Shown here: positions 7,197 to 12,413 of the stretch, in pieces
Layout of the letters: the number at the start of each line of letters is the position of its first letter
How positions within the stretch are numbered: the first letter of the stretch is position 1
NCBI GenBank assembly: GCA_024762705.1
Contig: JANTGW010000011.1
Span: 1 to 12,413, forward strand
Length of the DNA: 12,413 nt
Direction of reading: 5' to 3'
Source of the DNA: Sulfurimonas sp.
GTDB lineage: Bacteria; Campylobacterota; Campylobacteria; Campylobacterales; Sulfurimonadaceae
Translations under genes and position numbers: made by a program
The notes under the pieces: model-generated
What the model was told of the DNA's origin: nothing
Seen by the model: only the letters and a program-made list of their open reading frames with translations
The model's database searches: none

Positions 7197-8287
7197 TTAA
7201 TCTTCCCGTCTATTTTTTTAACTATTTTTCTATTAAGCATCATTTGGATCAGCTCATCTTTTGAATATTTGTCAAATTTTTCATATGCTTCGTCAAAAAA
7301 AAGCTGTCTATCTTCTTTATCTATGACATCCTGCAGATACACCATGGATTTGGCACTGTAATCTTTATATAGGTTATTTTCATATTGCTCTTCTTTGACA
7401 ACATCATACAATCCGCTTCTTGTAACATTGATTAAAAAAGATATATCATCTTCAGGGTTTCTAAAATAGTCCAAATATCTTTTTGGCAAAACAAAAACAT
7501 AGGCACCTATGATTTTACCGCTTCCGTCTTTCATGTTTTCATAAAAAATATACTTCTCATCTGCATAAACAACACCATTAAGCCTCAGTTCTTTAAAATC
7601 AATGGATTTTAGTGTCTGCAAATGGGCATAATTATAGTTTCTGTTAGAGACAACATAGTTGTCTATGGTTAAGTTGTCCATCATTAATACTGCGGTATCT
7701 GTATGTTTTACATCAAGCAGTACATATAAATCAACCCCCATCGAGCTGAAAAAATCTGTGAGTGACTTAAAAAATGAAATAGATTCAACAAAACCTAAAA
7801 ATCTTCCGTTTTTGTATATGGGTACAGTTGCTTTTACACCTAAGCGACGGCCAACTTCAATGGAAGCACGCGGACCTACATGGGTGTCAAAATATTTCAA
7901 ATCAAGTCTGTAGTCACCTATAGGCATGCCTGCATATATGTCGTCCCAGCTTCTTGCAAAAATATTCAATTTATTGGTTATGACCTGTGCACGTATGTGT
8001 TTACCGGTATTGCTCTCAACGGACCTGGTGATATCATCGAGAATCTTGTAACCAAGGTCCTCATCATCATTTTCCAATGCATTTATGAGCCCCTCGTTTT
8101 TTGAAAGCATAAGTGCGACTTTGAGGTCATCCATTTTATGTGATTTTAACTGCGAATCAAGTGTTAAACGTATTTGATCCATAATGTGATAGATTTTTTC
8201 TTCTTTTACTTCATTTTTATAATAAAACACTGTCAATAATACCGCTAAAATTATTGCGGCAAAGAAAATAATGATTTTAATCAGCAA
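7193..8287 (-). CDS. Membrane-anchored dCache sensor protein with no output domain
   Basis: The 364-residue protein has one N-terminal membrane helix (about 3-22). The large region after it resembles the dCache_3 type of double Cache ligand-binding domain found in sensor kinases and chemoreceptors. Supporting segments are ARSWDDIYAGMPIGDYRLDLKY, VGPRASIEVGRRLGVKATVPIYKNGRFLGFVE and, later, YIFYENMKDGSGKIIGAYVF. Sensor kinases have a second membrane helix and a cytoplasmic output domain after such a region. Here there is neither: a charged, helical, soluble-looking tail of about 80 residues (DDISFLINVTR to the end) follows. The protein would thus sit in the periplasm on a single anchor. It lies 10 bp after dsbD and overlaps the regulator gene by 4 bp. 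A role as periplasmic co-sensor for the kinase at 5396-6553 is inference. Confidence 0.8.
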   Translation of the reverse strand: MLIKIIIFFAAIILAVLLTVFYYKNEVKEEKIYHIMDQIRLTLDSQLKSHKMDDLKVALMLSKNEGLINALENDDEDLGYKILDDITRSVESNTGKHIRAQVITNKLNIFARSWDDIYAGMPIGDYRLDLKYFDTHVGPRASIEVGRRLGVKATVPIYKNGRFLGFVESISFFKSLTDFFSSMGVDLYVLLDVKHTDTAVLMMDNLTIDNYVVSNRNYNYAHLQTLKSIDFKELRLNGVVYADEKYIFYENMKDGSGKIIGAYVFVLPKRYLDYFRNPEDDISFLINVTRSGLYDVVKEEQYENNLYKDYSAKSMVYLQDVIDKEDRQLFFDEAYEKFDKYSKDELIQMMLNRKIVKKIDGKIK

Positions 8288-8297
8288 CTAGACTTAC

Positions 8298-10043
8298 CTA
8301 TAAAGCATTAAGATGTTTTAAAAACTCTTGAGGCTCAACAAAGCCTACGATCGTTTTTGATTTTTTTACATGTAAGTCTTTGTCAAAAAATATTACTACA
8401 GGAGGGCCAAAGACACCGTATGCTTTACTTAAGGCTTTTTCTTTATCGCCATTGGCAGTAACATCAGCACGAATCAATACAAACTCACTCAATTTATCTC
8501 GTACATTCGGGTCTGCAAAAGTCACCTCTTCAAGCTCCTTGCATGCAGTACACCAGTCAGCTGCAAAATCAAGTAAAATCTTTTTGCCTTTGTTCTTTTC
8601 TAAAAGAGCATTCAATTCTTCTAAGGAAGTGACTTTTTTAAATTGAAGTTTACTTTCATGTGTGCTTGTTACATTTACTGCTGCATTAGATTTTAAAAAA
8701 CCCAAAGGCTCTTTCATGTTTGGAGCGCCTGCTAGAACACTCATGAGAAGTGCCAAAGAGTAAATAAACAGCATAAAAGCGACTGTGCGTTTAAAGCTGT
8801 GACTCTCTTTGTCAAATGCGCCAAAGTGTATACTGAATCCAAGTCCGACGATGGCATACATTAAAATGGTAACTGATGACGGCAACACTTTTTCAAGCAT
8901 CCATATCGCCACAGCCAACATCAATGCTCCAAAAATCTCATTAACCATAATCATCCACGGACCAGGCTTAGGCATAAACTTACCGGCACTTACGCCAACC
9001 AATATAAGAGGAATTCCCATACCTATACTCATACTAAATAAAGCTGCACCGCCAAGTAATGCATCACCGGTTTGCCCAATGTATACCAACGCACCCGCAA
9101 GAGGAGCGGCCACACAGGGACCGACAATCAGAGCAGATAAAAATCCCATAATAGCAACACCGACAAAACCGCTACGGTTAGAAGTTGCACTTACTTTTGT
9201 TACAAGAGCATCAGGCAGTTTAAGTTCATAAAATCCGAACATACTTGCAGCAAGAGCAACAAAAACAGCTGCAAAAGAGTAGACAACCCAAGGTGTTTGC
9301 AGTGCTGCTTGCAAGTTAGAGCCAAAAAGGCCTGCCAAAACACCTGCTATCGTGTATGCAACAGCCATCGCTAGTACATACACCAAAGAAAGGGCAAAAG
9401 CCTTTTTGGTTGTCAGACCTTCGCCTTGGGAAATAATCACACCCGAGATGATTGGAATCATAGGAAAGACACAAGGGGTCAAAGCCAACAACAGCCCAAA
9501 ACCTAAAAATGTTGCCAATACAACTAAAAAACTGCTTGATTTAATAGTGTCCGCTATAGAGTCAGTTTCAGATTTGGCTTCCGTCTTTACATGTAAAGCG
9601 CCATTTTCAGAAGATAATTTGTCTGTATCTATTGAAAGTGTAAACTCTTTTGTACTCGGTTCATAACATAAACCCTGCTCTGAACATCCCTGGTAAGAAA
9701 TTTTTACTTTTACATCTTGTGTACCGCTCAGAGAAGCATCATCTTTTTTTAATGTTACAATGAAATTTGGAGATTTTACATAAACTTTCTCTCCGCCATG
9801 TTCCACCGTTGCAGGCTTTTTAATCTCTTTTATTGACAAACCGTCGGCATTGACCAATTCAATTTTCAATTTATTTTCATACAGGTAGATACTTGGGGCT
9901 ATTTTTACACCTGTTTCGATCTGCATGTTCTTATTTACTTTGGCATAAGGCTTAAAGGCTTCATCCGGCATTAAAAAATCAACTGCATTAAGCACTCCCA
10001 AACTCATAAGTAACGTAAAAAAAAGTCTTATCAGGAATTTCAT
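8298..10043 (-). CDS. dsbD: DsbD, thiol:disulfide interchange protein
   Basis: DsbD passes electrons from cytoplasmic thioredoxin through the inner membrane to periplasmic thiols. I start it at 10043 (581 residues), not at 10073: this begins with a Sec signal (MKFLIRLFFTLLMSLGVLNA) behind an AAAGGA ribosome-binding site (10052-10057). All three parts are present with their cysteine pairs. The N-terminal periplasmic domain has C120/C126 (YQGCSEQGLCYEP). The membrane core of about eight helices has C191 (LTPCVFPMIP) and C310 (IVGPCVAAPL). The C-terminal thioredoxin domain has C498/C501 (ADWCTACKE). It heads an operon with sensor, regulator and kinase genes and precedes sox. It may do the job of SoxV/SoxW, delivering reductant to SoxYZ, or serve cytochrome c maturation; the context favours a sox link but does not prove it. 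Confidence 0.95.
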   Translation of the reverse strand: MKFLIRLFFTLLMSLGVLNAVDFLMPDEAFKPYAKVNKNMQIETGVKIAPSIYLYENKLKIELVNADGLSIKEIKKPATVEHGGEKVYVKSPNFIVTLKKDDASLSGTQDVKVKISYQGCSEQGLCYEPSTKEFTLSIDTDKLSSENGALHVKTEAKSETDSIADTIKSSSFLVVLATFLGFGLLLALTPCVFPMIPIISGVIISQGEGLTTKKAFALSLVYVLAMAVAYTIAGVLAGLFGSNLQAALQTPWVVYSFAAVFVALAASMFGFYELKLPDALVTKVSATSNRSGFVGVAIMGFLSALIVGPCVAAPLAGALVYIGQTGDALLGGAALFSMSIGMGIPLILVGVSAGKFMPKPGPWMIMVNEIFGALMLAVAIWMLEKVLPSSVTILMYAIVGLGFSIHFGAFDKESHSFKRTVAFMLFIYSLALLMSVLAGAPNMKEPLGFLKSNAAVNVTSTHESKLQFKKVTSLEELNALLEKNKGKKILLDFAADWCTACKELEEVTFADPNVRDKLSEFVLIRADVTANGDKEKALSKAYGVFGPPVVIFFDKDLHVKKSKTIVGFVEPQEFLKHLNAL

Positions 10044-10051
10044 GTTTTTTG

Positions 10052-10057
10052 TCCTTT
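10052..10057 (-). promoter_or_regulatory. dsbD: Shine-Dalgarno that decides the dsbD start
   Basis: AAAGGA on the minus strand lies 8 nt before the ATG at 10043. The upstream ATG at 10073 has no comparable site and would add ten charged or polar residues before the signal peptide. It would also lie upstream of the predicted -10 element, so the shorter form is preferred. Confidence 0.7.
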
Positions 10058-10064
10058 GAAAAAT

Positions 10065-10070
10065 ATTGTA
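10065..10070 (-). promoter_or_regulatory. Candidate -10 element of the dsbD operon
   Basis: TACAAT on the minus strand matches TATAAT at five of six positions. It would start transcription near 10058, just before the dsbD ribosome-binding site. It begins 10 nt downstream of the degenerate repeat pair at 10081-10100, close to the 8-nt distance between box and candidate -10 at soxX. Confidence 0.45.
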
Positions 10071-10080
10071 CAAATTCTGT

Positions 10081-10100
10081 GTGTATTCTTTGTGTAATTG
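10081..10100 (-). promoter_or_regulatory. Second, degenerate 11-bp-period repeat pair upstream of dsbD
   Basis: GTGTATTCT at 10081-10089 and GTGTAATTG at 10092-10100 (plus strand) start 11 bp apart and share GTGTA. They resemble the GTGTTAAGT half of the box at 10111-10130. This could be a weaker binding site for the same regulator, placed next to the dsbD -10. Similarity is limited to a few bases. Confidence 0.35.
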
Positions 10101-10107
10101 TATCTCA

Positions 10108-10130
10108 TAAATGTAAAATTTGTGTTAAGT
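10108..10130. promoter_or_regulatory. Direct-repeat operator candidate between dsbD and the BFD-like gene
   Basis: ATGTAAAAT (10111-10119) and GTGTTAAGT (10122-10130) start 11 bp apart. The block agrees with the soxX box 5358-5380 at 20 of 23 positions, with an identical 14-mer at 10108-10121 and the same orientation relative to the minus-strand operon. Its right end is 9 nt from a perfect TATAAT for the plus-strand gene, so it may serve both directions. Confidence 0.6.
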
Positions 10131-10139
10131 AAAATATAT

Positions 10140-10145
10140 TATAAT
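10140..10145 (+). promoter_or_regulatory. -10 element of the BFD-like gene
   Basis: A perfect TATAAT on the plus strand, with a predicted start near 10152 and about 22 nt of leader before the ATG at 10174. There is no evident -35; the direct-repeat box ends 9 nt upstream, where a -35-contacting activator could sit. Confidence 0.55.
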
Positions 10146-10173
10146 TGCGCTAAAAATACAAGGTTTAAAGATA

Positions 10174-10395
10174 ATGATAGACTTAGATACTGAGATTTGC
10201 GTATGTAATTCGCTTACCGTTAAGGACATAGCAAAGTGTATAAAAGAAAACAACTTCACCACTCTCCAAGAGCTTTTAGAAAATGACATCTGTCCTATGG
10301 GCGACAAGTGCGAATCATGTAAAGATGAAGGATACAACAATGACGGCCTCAATATACCGATGGTCCTTTCAATGGTAAAAAACAAGCGAATTTAA
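10174..10395 (+). CDS. Small BFD-like [2Fe-2S]-binding protein
   Basis: The 73-residue protein matches the short (2Fe-2S)-binding domain of bacterioferritin-associated ferredoxin (BFD) proteins. It has a CVC pair (C9, C11), two helical stretches (VKDIAKCIKENN and TLQELLENDI) and a closing CESC pair (C46, C49), a C-x-C-x34-C-x2-C layout. Two further cysteines, C22 and C40, are not part of that pattern. It is a cytoplasmic protein with no signal peptide. BFD proteins can reduce bacterioferritin iron or lend a cluster to larger enzymes; which applies here is not visible. It is the only convincing plus-strand gene in the window. It is divergent from dsbD across 130 bp and converges on the kinase gene with only 4 bp between stop codons. 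The ribosome-binding site is weak (AAGG, 10 nt before ATG). Confidence 0.82.
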   Translation: MIDLDTEICVCNSLTVKDIAKCIKENNFTTLQELLENDICPMGDKCESCKDEGYNNDGLNIPMVLSMVKNKRI

Positions 10396-10399
10396 AATA

Positions 10400-12413
10400 T
10401 TATTTTTGTGCTTCTTTTGGTATGACGATACTAAAAGTTGTACCAAATCTTGATGTTTTCACTCTAATTGTACCGCCAAACTGTTTTTCTATGATCATTT
10501 TTGACATATAGAGTCCTAGTCCGGTTCCATTCTTTCCTTTTGTGGAAAAGTATGGTTCAAATAATTTGGACATATGTTTAGGGCTAATACCTCCAGCTCT
10601 ATCTGAAATGTCAATTTGTACATTAGAGCCATTGAGTTTGCATGCAATTTTTATTGTTTTGTCTTCAAACTTTCTATTTTCATATGCATCGATGGCGTTA
10701 TTTAAAATATTCAACAAGACCTGTATAAATTCATTAGTATACACTACTGCATCTATAGACTCATCACATTCAATCAAAAGTGTTATTTTACTTGCATTAA
10801 TTCTTGGTAAAATTAATTTTACCGCCTTTTTAAGAAGTGATTGCAATACCACATTCTCAGGGATCTTGTCAGGATGAAAATATGTTTTAAAATCATCAAT
10901 AGTCTCTGAAAGATAAACGATAGAATCGCTGATATCTTCGAGTGTACGCATTATTTCTTCTCTTGGAACTTCCTGTCCCATCATATGTTTCAACTGCAAA
11001 CTTGAGACCTGAAGGGTAATATTATTTAAAGGCTGTCGCCACTGATGGGCAATCATACTTATCATTTCACCCATAACAGCCTGCTTCGATTGAGAAGTTA
11101 AGATTTCATCCTTTTGAATGATTTCTTGCGCTTTTTTTTCTACCTTATTTTCTAAAAGCTCATTTGCTGCTTGCAATTCTTTTGTTTTTTGGGCAACTCT
11201 TTGTTCAAGAAGCATATTGAAATTCTTTAGTTTTCTTTGATAGTACAGCATTATAAAAAAAACAATGCTGACAACAGCCAGTACAGCCCATAAGGTTGTA
11301 TAGTTTACTCGCTCATGATAACGTGTCAATCTCCAACTGTTTTGAATTGATTCTATTTTTTGCTTAGAAATAGCATTTATGGCTTTTTGAATAATATTAA
11401 ATAAAACAGGTTCATTTTTTTGAATACCTATACTGCCCTTTATTGGTTTCTCTTTTGCAAGAAAACCATTGATCTTCAATTTTCCATAGCCGTATTTATC
11501 TATAAAATAATCTGCCTGTTCATCTATGGATGCAATAGCATATGCTTTACCATCAAGAACTTTTTGTGCCATGGCATTTTTATTATCTTCAACTTCTATG
11601 TTCAAATATGGATACAAATAATTCAAATAATTTTTTAATGATTCTTTTTGCACCAGCAACAACTTTCCTTTTAATGATAAAGGATTGTTAATAAAAGATC
11701 TGTCAAGTCTGCTTAGAAGTGTAAAGTAGGTTGTACTAAGAGGTTTTGTAGGTTTGATAGTACTAAAAAGTACATTATTTGTTGCTACAATTGAGAGAAT
11801 TTTGCACTTATTTTCCTTTAGATGTTGAAACAGATCTTTTTCGGACTTTGATTGGACAGGAGTAAACTTTAAACCTGTTTTTTCTGAAATCAGTTTAAAT
11901 ATGTCAGCCATAACACCTATATGCTTGCCATCCTCAATACTGTCAACCGGAAAAAAATCATAATTTACACATATAGGAATCTGATTATTTTGCTTTATAT
12001 ATTTTTGTTCATCTTCTGTCAGTTTAAGTTTATCCGTCTGCTCTTTTATAATGAAATCATCTAAAGTTTTTTCATCTCCAACATTATACCTATGCTGAAA
12101 GAACTCCATCTGTTTTTTTAAAAAGTTTCTATCAATTGACCCTATGTCATATATGAAAGGCAACATAAGTTTATTGATAACTTCTGCTTCACTTTCCAAA
12201 ACATCGACTTCAATGTCAGGTGCATACTTTTCATGTATAATTCGTGCTATTTCTTTTTTGTGAGAAAGTGCATATTCCCAGCCTTTTATTGAAGCATCTC
12301 TAAATGCATAAACTCTTTGTGAATGTTCTTGAAGCTCTTCAACCGAGGTAAAAAGCTCCTCTGCGAGCATAAATAAATTTTCACTTGAAGGGTCTAAAAC
12401 ATTGTATTTGACC
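10400..12413 (-). CDS. Hybrid-sensing histidine kinase with NMT1/THI5-like and SBP_bac_3 domains, N-terminus cut by the window edge
   Basis: The frame stays open past the internal ATG at 12370 to the right edge (the residues read YNVLDPSSENLF before that methionine), so the true start is outside the window. Numbered from that methionine, residues 1 to about 110 look like the end of an NMT1/THI5-like substrate-binding domain (VYAFRDASIKGWEYALSHKKEIA). A SBP_bac_3-type binding domain covers about 120-347. One membrane helix lies at about 359-376, followed by a coiled coil (380-425). The kinase histidine is H442 in HQWRQPL, and the ATPase domain has N box NNAIDAY (557-563), G1 DRAGGI (590-595) and G2 GTGLGLYMSK (615-624). 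Two periplasmic binding modules would feed one kinase. No regulator gene is visible nearby. The ligand is unknown. Confidence 0.9.
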   Translation of the reverse strand, partial: VKYNVLDPSSENLFMLAEELFTSVEELQEHSQRVYAFRDASIKGWEYALSHKKEIARIIHEKYAPDIEVDVLESEAEVINKLMLPFIYDIGSIDRNFLKKQMEFFQHRYNVGDEKTLDDFIIKEQTDKLKLTEDEQKYIKQNNQIPICVNYDFFPVDSIEDGKHIGVMADIFKLISEKTGLKFTPVQSKSEKDLFQHLKENKCKILSIVATNNVLFSTIKPTKPLSTTYFTLLSRLDRSFINNPLSLKGKLLLVQKESLKNYLNYLYPYLNIEVEDNKNAMAQKVLDGKAYAIASIDEQADYFIDKYGYGKLKINGFLAKEKPIKGSIGIQKNEPVLFNIIQKAINAISKQKIESIQNSWRLTRYHERVNYTTLWAVLAVVSIVFFIMLYYQRKLKNFNMLLEQRVAQKTKELQAANELLENKVEKKAQEIIQKDEILTSQSKQAVMGEMISMIAHQWRQPLNNITLQVSSLQLKHMMGQEVPREEIMRTLEDISDSIVYLSETIDDFKTYFHPDKIPENVVLQSLLKKAVKLILPRINASKITLLIECDESIDAVVYTNEFIQVLLNILNNAIDAYENRKFEDKTIKIACKLNGSNVQIDISDRAGGISPKHMSKLFEPYFSTKGKNGTGLGLYMSKMIIEKQFGGTIRVKTSRFGTTFSIVIPKEAQK

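Noticed and set aside
8809..9231. 140-codon plus-strand frame inside dsbD
   Set aside because: It is the shadow of the DsbD membrane helices in the opposite strand; its proline, threonine and isoleucine bias reflects that, and there is no independent support.
10044..10073. Longer dsbD start at 10073
   Set aside because: It would precede the Sec signal with ten extra residues, lacks a ribosome-binding site, and lies upstream of the likely transcription start.
10125..10385. 86-codon minus-strand frame opposite the BFD-like gene
   Set aside because: The plus-strand product has a clear cysteine ligand pattern; the opposite frame has none and would run through the divergent promoter region.
10385..10415. 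AT-rich near-palindrome between the BFD-like gene and the large kinase, considered as a bidirectional terminator
   Set aside because: The only stem is four A-T pairs (AAAA/TTTT around a 5-nt loop), too weak to call, although runs of T exist in both directions.
12368..12370. ATG at 12370 as the true start of the large kinase
   Set aside because: The frame remains open upstream to the window edge and the upstream residues read as part of the same domain, so this methionine is internal.
1..12413. CRISPR arrays, tRNA or rRNA genes, insertion sequences, toxin-antitoxin pairs
   Set aside because: No regularly spaced long repeats, no transposase-like frames, no cloverleaf-type sequences and no small toxin pairs were seen on reading both strands.

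Overview
The window looks like a chromosomal piece of a sulfur-oxidising Campylobacterota (Epsilonproteobacteria), most like Sulfurimonas or a close relative. This rests on the AT-rich sequence, the soxXYZAB gene order, a monoheme SoxA, an Opr-type porin beginning with a short Sec signal peptide, and histidine kinases of the HQWRQPL type that are common in this phylum. The genus is an inference from protein style; no database was searched.

Layout, from high to low coordinates, because nearly everything lies on the minus strand. At the right edge (10400 to beyond 12413) is a large sensor histidine kinase that is cut by the window end. A small plus-strand BFD-like [2Fe-2S] protein (10174-10395) converges on it. 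A 130-bp divergent promoter region (10044-10173) separates that small gene from a tightly packed minus-strand operon: dsbD (8298-10043), a membrane-anchored dCache sensor protein without an output domain (7193-8287), an OmpR-type response regulator (6543-7196) and a histidine kinase (5396-6553). After a 79-bp gap comes soxX-soxY-soxZ-soxA-soxB (5316 down to 1371), and 31 bp after soxB starts an outer-membrane porin (1339 down to the left edge, incomplete).

How the genes fit together: SoxAX joins thiosulfate to the C-terminal cysteine of SoxY in the SoxYZ carrier, and SoxB hydrolyses the sulfonate off as sulfate. soxCD is not in the window. DsbD carries electrons from the cytoplasm to periplasmic thiols and is a plausible stand-in for SoxV/SoxW in keeping SoxY and the c-type cytochromes reduced. 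The dCache protein, kinase and regulator look like a three-part signalling system devoted to this pathway. The most interesting observation is a direct-repeat element with an 11-bp period. It has a 14-bp identical core, and 20 of 23 positions match between the soxX promoter (5358-5380) and the dsbD/BFD divergent promoter (10108-10130). It has the form of an OmpR-family operator and suggests that the regulator encoded here controls both its own operon and the sox operon.
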